From Streptomyces tirandamycinicus (GTDB taxonomy: Bacteria > Actinomycetota > Actinomycetes > Streptomycetales > Streptomycetaceae): 64,000 bases of DNA. The notes under the pieces were generated by a model. It made no database searches. It was given only the letters and a program-made list of their open reading frames with translations, and was not told the origin of the DNA. Where the stretch lies: positions 1,426,001 to 1,490,000 of the forward strand of contig NZ_CP029188.1 of the NCBI RefSeq assembly GCF_003097515.1. The letters are read 5' to 3'. Both the position numbers and the translations under genes were made by a program. This document shows positions 40,823 through 50,113 of the stretch, one piece after another; within the stretch, counting starts at the first letter, position 1, and the number at the start of each line of letters is the position of its first letter.

Positions 40823-41512
40823 TCAGCCGGCCAGCAAAACGTTCCTGCCGGAGACGGTGACGACGAGGCCGTCCTCCTCCGCCTGGACCTTCTCCAGCGT
40901 CATCCCCTGCGGCAGACCACTGATCTCCCGGTCGAAGTCGGTCTTCCGCCGGATGAGGTTCTCCAGCACCGGTATGCCCTCCCCGGGCACCTCGTCGGCC
41001 CGCACCCGGATCGTGTCGCCGTCGACCAGGCTGACCGTGGAGACCACGCCGCGGGTGAGCGTCCGGCCGGCGACGTCGACCGAGCCGGTGACCTTCACCT
41101 TGCCGTTCCCGCCGTACGCCAGCGTGACGTCCTCGTCGGCCGCCTTGGCGAGGTCGGCGTACGAGATGCGGGCGGTGCCGCTCGCGGTCGTCGCCGTGGC
41201 GCTGGAGAAGCCGCTGCCGAGGCGCACCTGGTGCAGGGCGGCCGACATCTCGGTGATGACGACCCGGCGCCCGCCGGCGCTGGCCTCGACGCCCCGGACG
41301 GTGACGTCGACACGCTCCAGCTCCTTCCCGGCGACCTGGGTCAGGAACGGGAAGCCCGCGATCGACACCTCCGTCGTCCCCGAATAGCCCTGGCGCGCCT
41401 TGACCTTCTCGGCGGCCTCCTGCTCGGCGTAGTCGAGCAGCAGCCGGTCGGCGGCGACGAAGAGGCCGCCGAGGACCGCCGCGGTGATCAGCAGTATTCG
41501 CAGTGCGCGCAC
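40823..41512 (-). CDS. DUF2993 family protein
   Basis: 229 residues. One N-terminal membrane helix or signal anchor (ILLITAAVLGGLFVAADRLL) is followed by a beta-rich extracellular domain (SIAGFPFLTQVAGKELERVD, VTVRGVEASAGGRRVVITEM). The FPFLTQ motif is typical of DUF2993, thought to be a lipid- or envelope-associated fold. The GTG at 41512 was chosen because GGGAG lies eight bases upstream; a GTG five codons earlier is possible. Confidence 0.85.
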   Translation of the reverse strand: MRALRILLITAAVLGGLFVAADRLLLDYAEQEAAEKVKARQGYSGTTEVSIAGFPFLTQVAGKELERVDVTVRGVEASAGGRRVVITEMSAALHQVRLGSGFSSATATTASGTARISYADLAKAADEDVTLAYGGNGKVKVTGSVDVAGRTLTRGVVSTVSLVDGDTIRVRADEVPGEGIPVLENLIRRKTDFDREISGLPQGMTLEKVQAEEDGLVVTVSGRNVLLAG

Positions 41513-41614
41513 GCCTGGTTCTCCCACCCCTGTCGCAACCGCCCCCGGACGGAAGCGGACTCAATGATCGACGTCCCCGGAACGCTAGTGGTTCCCGCCC
41601 GGCCCGGGCCAGGG

Positions 41615-42922
41615 TCAGCCGACCACCCGGCCGAGCAGGTACACGATCGGCGCCGCGGCGGTCAGCGGGAGCGCGACACCGGCCGTCATGTGCACGAAGC
41701 GGGACGGGTAGTCGTAGCTCGCCACCCGCAGGCCGACGAGCGCGCACACCCCGGCCCCCAGGGCCGGCAGCACGGCCTCCACGCCCACCCCGGTCACCGC
41801 GCCCGCCGCGATCCCGGCGCCCACGGCTGTCAGCAGGGCCACCAGCGCGGAAGCGGCTCCGGGCAGCGGCAGCGCCCGGGCCAGGGCCGCGGCGGCGACC
41901 GCCGCGCCGCCCGCCGCGACCGCCTCCGGGGCGGCGGCGAGGAACCCGGCCGCGACGATCGTCAGCGCCGCCGAGGCGATCGTCGCCATGAGACCGTGCA
42001 TCCGCTCGTCCGCGGACGCGCGGCTGCGCAACTGCAGCACCAGCGTGAGGAGCACCCATACGCCGAGCGTCCCGACGAGCGCGGCCGCAGCGTGCTCCCG
42101 GCCCGCGCCCAGCAGCACGGCGTCGGCGACGAGACCGCCCGCGAAGGCGAGTGCGATGCCCTGGCGAGCGGGCCACATGCCGTTCAGCCGGAACCAGCCG
42201 GCAGCGGTGAGGCCCTGCAGCGCGATCAGCGGGACCAGCAGCAGATAGGGCGAGACGCCGGCGGTCGCCGCGAGCAGCAGGCCGAGGAGGGCCGTGAGGC
42301 CTGCGGGCTGCACACCGGGCGGGATGATCGGCGAACGGCCCTCGGCGCGGGCCCGCTGGGCATCGGTGACGCGGGAGTTTCCCCTGGTGGTGGGAGCACC
42401 GTACGCGGGCTCGCCGCCGGTGGTGGGTGCTCCGTACGCGAGCTCGCCGCCGGCGGGTGAGCCGACCGGGTCCGGCTCCACCACCGGCGGGACGTACGAG
42501 GCGCCCTGCGGCCCGTACGCCGCGGACGTGTCCGGAGCCTCCGGTGGCAGCGGGTGCGCCGTCACGTGGGGGGCGCCCACCGGCGGCAGGTACGCGGTGT
42601 CGGCGGCCCCGGTGTACCGGCCGCCCTGCGGGTACGGGGGGTGCGGCGCATCGCCGACCACCGGCTGGTACTGGGTGTCCCAGGTCTGCCCCTCCCACGT
42701 CTGGGCGACGTGGGCGTCCCGCGGGTTCTGCCACGCCTGGGCGGCCTGGGGGTCCGGCGGGTTCTGCCACGTCCGGGCGGCCTGGGGGTCCGGCGGGTTC
42801 TGCCACGCCTGGGCGGCCTGCGGGTCCGGCGGGTTCTGCCACGCCTGGGTGACCTGGGGGTCCGGCGGGTTCTGCCCGTAGGGGTCGTGGGCGCCGTACG
42901 GATTCTGCTGATCGCTGCTCAT
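41615..42922 (-). CDS. Multi-span membrane protein with repeat-rich N-terminus
   Basis: 435 residues. The first 190 are cytoplasmic and disordered-looking, with five tandem copies of a 12-residue unit (AWQNPPDPQAAQ and variants), then Pro/Tyr/Gly-rich sequence and a repeated TTGGEPAYGAP. The C-terminal 230 residues form about eight membrane helices (LTALLGLLLAATAGVSPYLL onward). No transport or catalytic motif is recognised. The repeats come from a 36-bp minisatellite. Its ATG lies ten bases from the end of the MoaD-like gene. Confidence 0.8.
   Translation of the reverse strand: MSSDQQNPYGAHDPYGQNPPDPQVTQAWQNPPDPQAAQAWQNPPDPQAARTWQNPPDPQAAQAWQNPRDAHVAQTWEGQTWDTQYQPVVGDAPHPPYPQGGRYTGAADTAYLPPVGAPHVTAHPLPPEAPDTSAAYGPQGASYVPPVVEPDPVGSPAGGELAYGAPTTGGEPAYGAPTTRGNSRVTDAQRARAEGRSPIIPPGVQPAGLTALLGLLLAATAGVSPYLLLVPLIALQGLTAAGWFRLNGMWPARQGIALAFAGGLVADAVLLGAGREHAAAALVGTLGVWVLLTLVLQLRSRASADERMHGLMATIASAALTIVAAGFLAAAPEAVAAGGAAVAAAALARALPLPGAASALVALLTAVGAGIAAGAVTGVGVEAVLPALGAGVCALVGLRVASYDYPSRFVHMTAGVALPLTAAAPIVYLLGRVVG
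42725..42868. repeat. 36-bp tandem repeat in membrane-protein gene
   Basis: Four near-perfect 36-base units encode the 12-residue repeat WQNPPDPQAAQA. The unit length keeps the frame, so copy number can vary without breaking the gene. Confidence 0.85.
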
Positions 42923-42932
42923 GCTGTGCGGT

Positions 42933-43187
42933 TCACCCTCCTGCGAACGGCGGGAGCACCTCGACCGTGCCGCCCTCGGCCAGCCGTACGGTCTCATGCC
43001 GGCGGGTCCCGACGGGCGCACCGTCGACGAGGAAGGAGCACCGCCGGAGTACGCGCTCGAGCTCGCCCGGGTGCCTCTCGCGGACGGCGTCCAGTGCCTC
43101 GGCCAGGTTCTCCGCGGCGTACGGCTCCTCGGCCACACCGGCTGCGGCCTTGGCCGCGGCCCAGTAGCGGATGGTCCCCGCTGCCAT
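42933..43187 (-). CDS. MoaD/ThiS family sulfur-carrier protein
   Basis: 84 residues, ubiquitin-like. AAGTIRYWAAAKAAAGVAEE opens the domain and the C-terminus ends PPFAGG with the Gly-Gly that is adenylated and thiocarboxylated in sulfur carriers. VDGAPVGTRR is typical. It may serve molybdopterin or another sulfur-transfer pathway; no moaE or moeB is nearby. GGAGAGAGGAG lies before the ATG at 43187. Confidence 0.88.
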   Translation of the reverse strand: MAAGTIRYWAAAKAAAGVAEEPYAAENLAEALDAVRERHPGELERVLRRCSFLVDGAPVGTRRHETVRLAEGGTVEVLPPFAGG

Positions 43188-43238
43188 CGCGGCACTCCTC
43201 TCTCCCGACTCTCCCGCTCGTCGACTGTCCATCATGGG

Positions 43239-44420
43239 CTATGCGCGGACGAGCCAGTCCCCGAGGCGCCCCAGGAGCGCGTCGCCGGCCGCGTTCTCCG
43301 CGTGTCCCATGCCCGGTTCCAGCCACAGTTCGGACGGTCCGGCGGCGGCCAGCATCCGGGGGTGGTCCAGCGGGAAGTACGGGTCGCGGTCGCCGTGCAC
43401 GATCAGCAGCGGGGTCGGGGCGATCAGCGGCACGGCCGCCACCGGGGAGAGCGGCACCGGGTTCCAGTCCCGGGGGTGGATCCGGGTGCGCAGTCCGTAG
43501 CGCCCGACGAGCCGTCCCGCCGGGCGGGTGACCACCCAGTGGAGCCGGCGCATCGGCGCCGTGCCCCGGTAGTACCAGCGGGCCGGCGCGCTCACCGCCG
43601 CGACGGCGTCGGTCCGGCACTCCCGCGCGTCCGCCGCGAGCCACGGTTCCGGCGCGTCCCCGTACGGCCACCGCCGCTCCCCGCCGGCCCGCCGGGCGCC
43701 CGCCTCGGGCAAGGGCTCCCGCGCGTCCGCGTCCGTGGCCGCCGCGGCGCGCTCCCGCGCCGCTCCCCCGGACGGCGCCGCGTACGCCGCCCCGTACAGC
43801 GCCGCGTGCCGCAGCGCCACCGAGCCGCCCATCGAGAAGCCGACCGTGACCACGCGCCGGTACCCAAGGGACCGCGCCCAGGCGACCGCGGCCGCGAGAT
43901 CCAGCACCTCGCGGTCGCCGACGGTCGAGAGCCCGCCGGAACGGCCGTGCCCCCGGAAGGAGAAGGTGACGACCGCCGCGCTGCGGGCGAGCACACGAGC
44001 CGCCCGGCGCACCGCCGGGCGGTCCACCGAGCCGGTGAAGCCGTGCGCCACGACGATCACCGTTGCGCTCTCCGGGGCCGCGGGACGACGCACCGGATCC
44101 CCGCCGTCCCCCTCGGCACCGCCTGCCCGGCCATCACGGCCGACGCCGCCGTTACCGCCGCCGACACCGCCGTTACCGCCGCCGCTGACACCGCCGGCCC
44201 TGTCAGCCCCGGCGACCCCGCCGGCCCTGTCAGCCCCGCCGTCACCACCGGGCCGGGCCGTCGAGCGGTGTCCCGGATCCCCCTCGGACCGGCCCGCGCG
44301 GGGCTCGTGGAGGGCCTCGACGAGCACCCCGTCGGAGGTCCTCAGCGTTGCGCGCAGGAGTCCCGGGGTGATCGAGGAAACATCCACACTGTGAAATCGG
44401 GCCTCCGGCTCGGAAGTCAT
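43239..44420 (-). CDS. Alpha/beta hydrolase with a Gly-rich insertion
   Basis: 393 residues. Core motifs: VIVVAHGFTGSVDRP (oxyanion region), FSFRGHGRSGG, the nucleophile elbow VTVGFSMGGSVAL, and late acid/His segments VHGDRDPYFPLDHP and EPGMGHAENAAG. Residues 60-115 are a low-complexity insertion (GGVAGADRAGGVSGGGNGGV), and an Ala/Arg-rich second insertion lies after the nucleophile. The substrate is unknown. Its 5' end is divergent from glnR; a TATTCT/AGAATA overlap suggests paired promoters. Confidence 0.88.
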   Translation of the reverse strand: MTSEPEARFHSVDVSSITPGLLRATLRTSDGVLVEALHEPRAGRSEGDPGHRSTARPGGDGGADRAGGVAGADRAGGVSGGGNGGVGGGNGGVGRDGRAGGAEGDGGDPVRRPAAPESATVIVVAHGFTGSVDRPAVRRAARVLARSAAVVTFSFRGHGRSGGLSTVGDREVLDLAAAVAWARSLGYRRVVTVGFSMGGSVALRHAALYGAAYAAPSGGAARERAAAATDADAREPLPEAGARRAGGERRWPYGDAPEPWLAADARECRTDAVAAVSAPARWYYRGTAPMRRLHWVVTRPAGRLVGRYGLRTRIHPRDWNPVPLSPVAAVPLIAPTPLLIVHGDRDPYFPLDHPRMLAAAGPSELWLEPGMGHAENAAGDALLGRLGDWLVRA

Positions 44421-44726
44421 GTGGGCTATTCTGCTTGGCAGAGGATCCGGGCGACGTAGCCCCCGGGTCCTTTTGTGTTTGCAGGCCGTTGTTACAGACA
44501 GGTGAACGAGACGATCGCGGAACCCCGGGGCGCGGGGGACCGCGGCCGGGCAGGAAGCAGTTGCCGCACACTCCCCCGCGGTCTTCGGGCGTGGGAGGTA
44601 CCCCCTCTCGCAGGGACGAGGAGGAACCGACGTAATGGGCGAGCGAACCGTGCACGACCGAGAAACGACCACCCGGACAGGGGCAACGGCCCGGACAGGG
44701 GCGACGACCGGGGCAGGTGGGACGCG
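44421..44726. other. Divergent promoter region and glnR leader
   Basis: Holds the TATTCT hexamer (44427-44432) likely serving glnR and, on the other strand, an AGAATA/CAGAAT element seven bases before the alpha/beta hydrolase ATG. A terminator-like hairpin follows at 44442-44474. No gene; an in-frame 5' extension of the glnR frame is not credible. Confidence 0.5.
44442..44474 (+). terminator. Terminator-like hairpin in the glnR leader
   Basis: Ten-base stem AGGATCCGGG/CCCGGGTCCT (one G-T pair), ten-base loop, followed by TTTT. It begins about ten bases after a TATTCT hexamer, so it would be at the very start of a glnR transcript. Confidence 0.55.
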
Positions 44727-45542
44727 ATGAGCTCTCTGCTGCTCCTCACCAACGCCCTCCAGCCGTCCACGGAGGTGCTCCCCGCCCTCGGCCTGCTGCT
44801 CCACAACGTACGCGTCGCCCCGGCGGAGGGCCCGGCCCTCGTCGACACCCCGGGAGCCGACGTGATCCTGGTCGACGGGCGGCGCGACCTTCCCCAGGTG
44901 CGCAGCCTCTGCCAGCTGCTCCGCTCCACCGGGCCCGGCTGCCCGCTGGTCCTCGTCGTCACGGAGGGCGGTCTCGCGGCCGTCACCGCCGACTGGGGCA
45001 TCGACGACGTGCTGCTGGACACCGCCGGCCCCGCCGAGGTGGAGGCCCGGCTCCGGCTGGCGATGGGCCGCCAGCAGCTCACCTCCGACGACTCCCCCAT
45101 GGAGATCCGCAACGGTGACCTGTCCGTCGACGAGGCGACCTACAGCGCGAAGCTGAAGGGCAGGGTCCTGGACCTGACCTTCAAGGAGTTCGAACTGCTG
45201 AAGTACCTGGCCCAGCACCCCGGCCGGGTCTTCACCCGGGCCCAGCTCCTCCAGGAGGTCTGGGGCTACGACTACTTCGGCGGCACGCGCACGGTCGACG
45301 TCCACGTACGGCGGCTGCGCGCCAAACTCGGCCCCGAGCACGAGTCCCTCATCGGGACCGTGCGCAACGTGGGCTACCGCTTCGTCACACCGGAGAAGGC
45401 CGAGCGCTCGGCGGAGGAGACCGCCGCAGCGAAGGCGAAGAAGGCGTCCGCCGCAGCCGCCGCCGCAGCCACCGCCCCGGCCGCGGGCATGATCGAGGAG
45501 GTCGAGGCCGTCGAGGCGGCCGTACGCCCTGCCCAGAGGTAG
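44727..45542 (+). CDS. glnR: GlnR, global nitrogen response regulator
   Basis: 271 residues, OmpR family. The receiver-like domain carries Asp-50 in [10 protein letters not shown] but lacks the full acidic pocket of true receivers, in keeping with GlnR acting without phosphorylation. The C-terminal winged helix is well conserved ([54 protein letters not shown]). An Ala/Glu/Lys-rich tail follows. GlnR controls glnA, amtB, nirB and ure genes. The 300-base leader contains a terminator-like hairpin. lacI-type gene lies 23 bases downstream with its own leaderless promoter. Confidence 0.95.
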   Translation: MSSLLLLTNALQPSTEVLPALGLLLHNVRVAPAEGPALVDTPGADVILVDGRRDLPQVRSLCQLLRSTGPGCPLVLVVTEGGLAAVTADWGIDDVLLDTAGPAEVEARLRLAMGRQQLTSDDSPMEIRNGDLSVDEATYSAKLKGRVLDLTFKEFELLKYLAQHPGRVFTRAQLLQEVWGYDYFGGTRTVDVHVRRLRAKLGPEHESLIGTVRNVGYRFVTPEKAERSAEETAAAKAKKASAAAAAAATAPAAGMIEEVEAVEAAVRPAQR

Positions 45543-45553
45543 GTCACCACGCG

Positions 45554-45559
45554 TAGACT
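45554..45559 (+). promoter_or_regulatory. -10 element of leaderless LacI-family gene
   Basis: TAGACT, six bases before the GTG at 45566. Confidence 0.55.
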
Positions 45560-45565
45560 GCGCGC

Positions 45566-46591
45566 GTGGCCAAGGTGACGCGGGACGACGTGGCGCGACT
45601 GGCGGGTACTTCGACCGCGGTCGTCAGCTATGTCATCAACAACGGACCCCGGCCGGTCGCACCGGCCACGCGCGAGCGCGTACTCGCCGCGATCAAGGAG
45701 CTGGGCTACCGGCCCGACCGGGTCGCGCAGGCGATGGCCTCGCGGCGCACCGATCTCATAGGCATGATCGTGCCGGACGCCCGGCAGCCGTTCTTCGCGG
45801 AGATGGCGCACGCGGTGGAGCGGGCCGCGGCCGACCGCGGAAAGATGGTCCTGGTCGGCAACTCGGACTACCGCGACGAGCGCGAGGTCCACTACCTGCG
45901 GGCCTTCCTCGGCATGCGGGTCGCCGGTCTGATCCTGGTCAGCCAGGGCCCGAGCGAGCGGGCCGCGGCGGAGATCGAGGCCTGGGACGCCCGGGTGGTG
46001 CTGCTCCACGAGCGCCCCGAGGCGATCGACGACGTCGCCGTCGTCACGGACGACATCGGCGGTGCGCAGCTCGCGACACGGCACCTGCTGGAGCACGGTC
46101 ACCCGTATGTGGCGTGCCTCGGCGGGGTCGAGGAGACCCCGGCGGTGGGCGACCCGGTGGCCGACCACGTCGAGGGCTGGCGGCGGGCGATGCTGGAGTC
46201 CGGGCGGTCCACGGAGGGCCGCCTGTTCTCGGCGCCGTACAACCGCTACGACGCCTACCGCCTGGCCCTGGAGCTGCTGTCCGGCCCCGAGCGGCCTCCG
46301 GCGATCTTCTGCGCGACGGACGACCAGGCGATCGGCGTCCTGCGGGCGGCCCGTGAGCTGCGGATCGACGTCCCCGGTGAGCTCGCGGTGGCGGGCTTCG
46401 ACGACGTCAAGGAGGCCGCGCTGACCGATCCGCCGCTGACGACCGTCGCCTCCGACCGTCCGGCGATGGCACGCGCGGCGGTGGACCTGGTGCTGGACGA
46501 CGGTCTGCGGGTGGTCGGATCGCGGCGGGAGCGGGTCAAGCTGTTCCCCTCGGCGCTGATCGTGCGCCGCTCCTGCGGCTGCGAAGGCTGA
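45566..46591 (+). CDS. LacI family transcriptional regulator
   Basis: 341 residues. N-terminal helix-turn-helix with hinge ([40 protein letters not shown]), then a periplasmic-binding-protein-like sensor domain. The recognition helix [11 protein letters not shown] is normal. C-terminus ends RRSCGCEG with unusual Cys pairing. The effector and target genes are unknown; the upstream glnR is probably not regulated by it. The GTG start is set by the leaderless -10 TAGACT. A 45-bp triplicated sequence overlaps its stop. Confidence 0.92.
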   Translation: MAKVTRDDVARLAGTSTAVVSYVINNGPRPVAPATRERVLAAIKELGYRPDRVAQAMASRRTDLIGMIVPDARQPFFAEMAHAVERAAADRGKMVLVGNSDYRDEREVHYLRAFLGMRVAGLILVSQGPSERAAAEIEAWDARVVLLHERPEAIDDVAVVTDDIGGAQLATRHLLEHGHPYVACLGGVEETPAVGDPVADHVEGWRRAMLESGRSTEGRLFSAPYNRYDAYRLALELLSGPERPPAIFCATDDQAIGVLRAARELRIDVPGELAVAGFDDVKEAALTDPPLTTVASDRPAMARAAVDLVLDDGLRVVGSRRERVKLFPSALIVRRSCGCEG

Positions 46592-46720
46592 CCTCACGGC
46601 AGGCGCCCTCTCCCGTCCGGGCACGGCGAAGGCCGACCTCAGGGCGAGGACCGTCTCCCGTCCGAGGGGTGGCAAAGGCCGAGCTCACGGCGAGGACCGT
46701 CCCCCGCCCGGACGGGGCGC
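46583..46720. repeat. 45-bp sequence repeated three times after the LacI gene
   Basis: Units begin at 46583, 46628 and 46674 (shared core AAGGCCGACCTCACGGCGAG with variations, then a CCGTCTCCCGTCCG block). The first copy includes the last codons and stop of the LacI gene. Confidence 0.75.
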
Positions 46721-46730
46721 ATCGCGCCCC
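46714..46730. terminator. Small hairpin, possible terminator
   Basis: Seven-base perfect stem GGGGCGC/GCGCCCC with an ATC loop at the end of the triplicated region. Confidence 0.45.
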
Positions 46731-46833
46731 ACCCCTCCCTGGAGACTGCCTTTATATGGGGCATACAGGCTTCTGCCGGGCTTCTCAGGGCGTCCTCAGC
46801 GCCCTCTCATGTACGGGCCCGACAGTCTTCACC

Positions 46834-47940
46834 ATGACGGACCACCACCACCGCAGCGGCGGAGACGACGGCACCCAACCCGACCACGCCCACCCGTACT
46901 CGTACCCGCCCCCGTACCCGTCCTCGGGCCCGGAGACGGGCCCGTCCCCGTACCCGGGCCCCGGCGACGGGGCGTACCCGCCGCCGCCCCCGCACGCCCC
47001 CGCGGCGTCCGCGCCCGGCCACCGGGCCCGTGCGAGGCGGCCCGTCGCGCTGATCGCGGCCGTGGCGATCGTCGCAGCGGCCGTCGGCGGCGGGGCGGCG
47101 ACGCTGGTGGAGCGGTTCACCGCCGGGAGCGCGCCCGGCGCCTCCGTGGCCGTCAACGGAACCACGGTGTCCCAGAGCGGCAAGGGCACCGTCGCGGGTG
47201 TCGCGGAGGCCGTCTCGCCCAGCATCGTGGAGATCAACGCCTCGTCCGGCTCCGGCCAGTCCACCGGCTCTGGCGTGATCATCACCTCGGACGGCGAGAT
47301 CGTGACCAACAACCATGTGATCGCCGGCGCGGACACCGTCAACGTCCGGCTCAGCGACGGCCGGACGTACACCGCGGACGTCGTCGGCACCGACCCCGAC
47401 AAGGACCTGGCGCTGATCGGGCTGCGGGGCGCCGAAGGCCTGAAGGCGGCCGCCCTCGGCGACTCGAGCAAGGTGAAGGTCGGCGACGAGGTCGTCGCGA
47501 TCGGCTCCCCCGAGGGCCTCACCGGCACCGTGACCAGCGGCATCGTCTCGGCCCTCGACCGGGACGTGACCGTCGCCAAGGACGGCGGACAGGGGCAGGG
47601 CCAGGGGCAGGAACAAGGGCAGGGGCAGGGACAGGGCCAGGGGTGGCAGGACCCGCGGGGGAACTGGCCCTTCGAGTTCGGCGGCCGGGAGTTCAACGGC
47701 GACACCGGCGACTCCAAGACCACCTACCAGGCCATCCAGACCGACGCCTCCCTCAACCCCGGCAACTCCGGCGGTGCGCTGATCAACATGAACGGGGAGA
47801 TCATCGGCATCAACTCCGCCATGTACTCGCCGACTTCCGCGAGCGGCTCGACCGCGGGCAGCGTCGGCCTCGGGTTCGCCATCCCCATCGACACCGTCAA
47901 GGCCGACCTGGACACCCTGCGCTCGGGCGGCGGCGCCTGA
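46834..47940 (+). CDS. Trypsin-like serine protease, HtrA type without PDZ
   Basis: 368 residues. A Pro/Tyr/Gly/His-rich cytoplasmic N-terminus (about 70 residues) precedes a membrane anchor ([20 protein letters not shown]), then the protease with catalytic His in [10 protein letters not shown], Asp in [12 protein letters not shown] and Ser in [12 protein letters not shown] (Gly-Gln)n run ([16 protein letters not shown]) near residue 255 interrupts a loop. There is no PDZ domain. It should act at the outer face of the membrane in protein quality control. It lies just upstream of a two-component system, so may belong to an envelope-stress unit. Confidence 0.9.
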   Translation: MTDHHHRSGGDDGTQPDHAHPYSYPPPYPSSGPETGPSPYPGPGDGAYPPPPPHAPAASAPGHRARARRPVALIAAVAIVAAAVGGGAATLVERFTAGSAPGASVAVNGTTVSQSGKGTVAGVAEAVSPSIVEINASSGSGQSTGSGVIITSDGEIVTNNHVIAGADTVNVRLSDGRTYTADVVGTDPDKDLALIGLRGAEGLKAAALGDSSKVKVGDEVVAIGSPEGLTGTVTSGIVSALDRDVTVAKDGGQGQGQGQEQGQGQGQGQGWQDPRGNWPFEFGGREFNGDTGDSKTTYQAIQTDASLNPGNSGGALINMNGEIIGINSAMYSPTSASGSTAGSVGLGFAIPIDTVKADLDTLRSGGGA

Positions 47941-47960
47941 GCGCGTGCGAGGCTGGGGCC

Positions 47961-48689
47961 ATGACCTCCACACCGGACGACGGCGGGCGCATCCTCGTCG
48001 TCGACGACGAGCCCGCCGTGCGCGAGGCGCTCCAGCGCAGCCTCGCCTTCGAGGGGTACTCCACCGAAGTCGCCGTCGACGGCGCCGACGCGCTCGGCAA
48101 GGTGGAGTCCTACCGGCCGGACCTGGTCGTCCTGGACGTCCAGATGCCGCGCATGGACGGACTGACCGCGGCACGCCGGCTGCGCTCCGCCGGCTCCACC
48201 CTGCCGATCCTGATGCTGACCGCACGCGACACCGTCGGCGACCGCGTCACCGGCCTCGACGCCGGGGCCGACGACTACCTGGTGAAGCCGTTCGAGCTGG
48301 ACGAGCTGCTGGCGCGGATCAGGGCACTGCTGCGGCGCAGCTCGTACGCCGCCTCCGGGTCCGGCGGCGGGGAGTCCGGCGAGGTGCTGTCGTTCGCGGA
48401 CCTCCGGATGGACCTGGTCACCCGCGAGGTCACCCGCGGACCGCGCCGGGTCGAACTGACCCGTACCGAGTTCACCCTGCTGGAGCTGTTCCTGGCGCAC
48501 CCCAGGCAGGTGCTGACCCGTGAGCAGATCCTGAAGACCGTCTGGGGCTTCGACTTCGAGCCGAGCTCCAACTCGCTGGACGTCTACGTGATGTATCTGC
48601 GCCGCAAGACCGAGGCCGCCGGTGAGCCGCGGCTGGTCCACACCGTCCGGGGAGTGGGCTACGCCCTGCGGGAGGGGTCCCCGGAGTGA
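47961..48689 (+). CDS. OmpR family response regulator (MprA-like)
   Basis: 242 residues. The receiver has the acidic pair in [14 protein letters not shown], phospho-acceptor Asp in [13 protein letters not shown] and Lys in [17 protein letters not shown]. The winged helix reads [20 protein letters not shown] and [17 protein letters not shown]. Its stop overlaps the histidine kinase GTG (GTGA), so the pair is coupled. The neighbouring HtrA-type protease is a plausible target, as for MprAB; that is inference. Confidence 0.94.
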   Translation: MTSTPDDGGRILVVDDEPAVREALQRSLAFEGYSTEVAVDGADALGKVESYRPDLVVLDVQMPRMDGLTAARRLRSAGSTLPILMLTARDTVGDRVTGLDAGADDYLVKPFELDELLARIRALLRRSSYAASGSGGGESGEVLSFADLRMDLVTREVTRGPRRVELTRTEFTLLELFLAHPRQVLTREQILKTVWGFDFEPSSNSLDVYVMYLRRKTEAAGEPRLVHTVRGVGYALREGSPE

Positions 48690-50113
48690 TCCGCAGATTC
48701 CGCGCCCTGCCGCTGCGGTCACGGCTCGCGCTGCTGACGGCGACGGCCGTGGCGGCCGCCGTCGCCGCGGTCGCCGTCGCCTGCTGGCTGCTGGCCCGGG
48801 CACAGCTGCGCGACGAGCTCGACACCTCGCTGCGGAACACCAGCGCGCCTCCCGATTCGGTCGCGACCGCGCTGGCGGCGTGCCGGACACCCGCCAGGGC
48901 GCCCGACGACGCGCGGGCCTTCGCGTACGTCCAGGTCCTCTTCCCCGACGGCACCCGGTGCGTCACCCCCTACACGGAGCCGGTGAAGGTGAAGTCCGCC
49001 GACCTCGCCGTGGCGCAGGGGCTGCGGAAGGACGCACTGCACGGCGGCACCACGGACGACGGCGACGACGTGCGGGTCCACACCGTGTCCAGGCCGGTGC
49101 GGGGCCAGCAGGCCGCCGTCATGGTCGCCCGGCCGCTCCACGAGATCGACACCGCCCTGAACCGGCTCGCCCTCCTGCTCACCTTCCTCGCCGGCGCCGG
49201 GGTCGTCGCCGCCGGAGCCGCCGGCCTGTGGGTCGCCCGCACCGGTCTCAAGCCCGTCGACCGGCTCACCGACGCCGTCGAGCACGTGGCCCGCACCGAG
49301 GACCTGACCGTGCGGATCCCGGTGGAGGGCGAGGACGAGATCGCCCGGCTCTCGCGCTCCTTCAACCAGATGACCGCCGCGCTGGCGTCCTCCCGCGACC
49401 GGCAGGCCCAGCTCATCGCGGACGCCGGCCACGAGCTGCGCACCCCGCTGACCTCGCTGCGGACGAACATCGACCTGCTGGTCCGCAGCGAGCAGACGGG
49501 CCGGGCCCTGCCGCCGGGCGACCGGGCGGCGCTGCTGGCCTCCGTCAGGGCGCAGATGTCCGAGCTGGCCGCGCTGATCGGCGATCTGCAGGAGCTGTCC
49601 CGGCCGGACAGCGCGGCGCCCGGCCCGGTCCAGGTCGTCGCGCTGCACGAGATCACCCGGACCGCGCTGCGGCGGGCCCGGCTGCGCGGCCCGGAGCTGA
49701 GGATCGAGGCCGAGCTGCGGCCCTGGTACGTACGGGCCGAGCCCGCGGCGCTGGAGCGGGCCGTCGTCAATGTCCTGGACAACGCGGTGAAGTTCTCGCC
49801 GCCGCGCGGGGCGGTCGAGGTGGAGCTGGACCGCGGGGTGCTGACGGTGCGCGACCACGGCCCCGGGGTGCCGCCGGAGGAACTCCCCCATGTCTTCGAG
49901 CGGTTCTGGCGCTCCCCGTCCGCCCGTGCGCTGCCCGGCTCCGGCCTGGGGCTGTCCATCGTGGCCAGGACCGTGCGGCAGGCGGGCGGGGAGGTGGAGC
50001 TGCGTCCGGCGGAGGGCGGCGGCACCGTGGCGGTGATCCGCCTGCCGGGGGCGCCGGACCCTCCGCCGGAGGTGCCGTCAGTTGTGCCGGATGAGCGAGT
50101 CGACCAGCCCTGA
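48686..50113 (+). CDS. Sensor histidine kinase (MprB-like)
   Basis: 475 residues. Two membrane helices (near 15-35 and 155-175) frame a sensor domain of about 120 residues. HAMP follows ([20 protein letters not shown]), then the phospho-acceptor His in [20 protein letters not shown], the N box [13 protein letters not shown] and the G boxes [13 protein letters not shown] and [13 protein letters not shown]. The C-terminal 36 bases overlap, antisense, the end of the PI-PLC gene. Cotranscribed with the response regulator. Sensed signal unknown. Confidence 0.94.
   Translation: MIRRFRALPLRSRLALLTATAVAAAVAAVAVACWLLARAQLRDELDTSLRNTSAPPDSVATALAACRTPARAPDDARAFAYVQVLFPDGTRCVTPYTEPVKVKSADLAVAQGLRKDALHGGTTDDGDDVRVHTVSRPVRGQQAAVMVARPLHEIDTALNRLALLLTFLAGAGVVAAGAAGLWVARTGLKPVDRLTDAVEHVARTEDLTVRIPVEGEDEIARLSRSFNQMTAALASSRDRQAQLIADAGHELRTPLTSLRTNIDLLVRSEQTGRALPPGDRAALLASVRAQMSELAALIGDLQELSRPDSAAPGPVQVVALHEITRTALRRARLRGPELRIEAELRPWYVRAEPAALERAVVNVLDNAVKFSPPRGAVEVELDRGVLTVRDHGPGVPPEELPHVFERFWRSPSARALPGSGLGLSIVARTVRQAGGEVELRPAEGGGTVAVIRLPGAPDPPPEVPSVVPDERVDQP

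Noticed and set aside
44483..44726. An N-terminal extension of GlnR from the in-frame GTG in the leader
   Set aside because: The extension is Arg/Gly-rich with poor codon pattern, and the family starts at the ATG at 44727.
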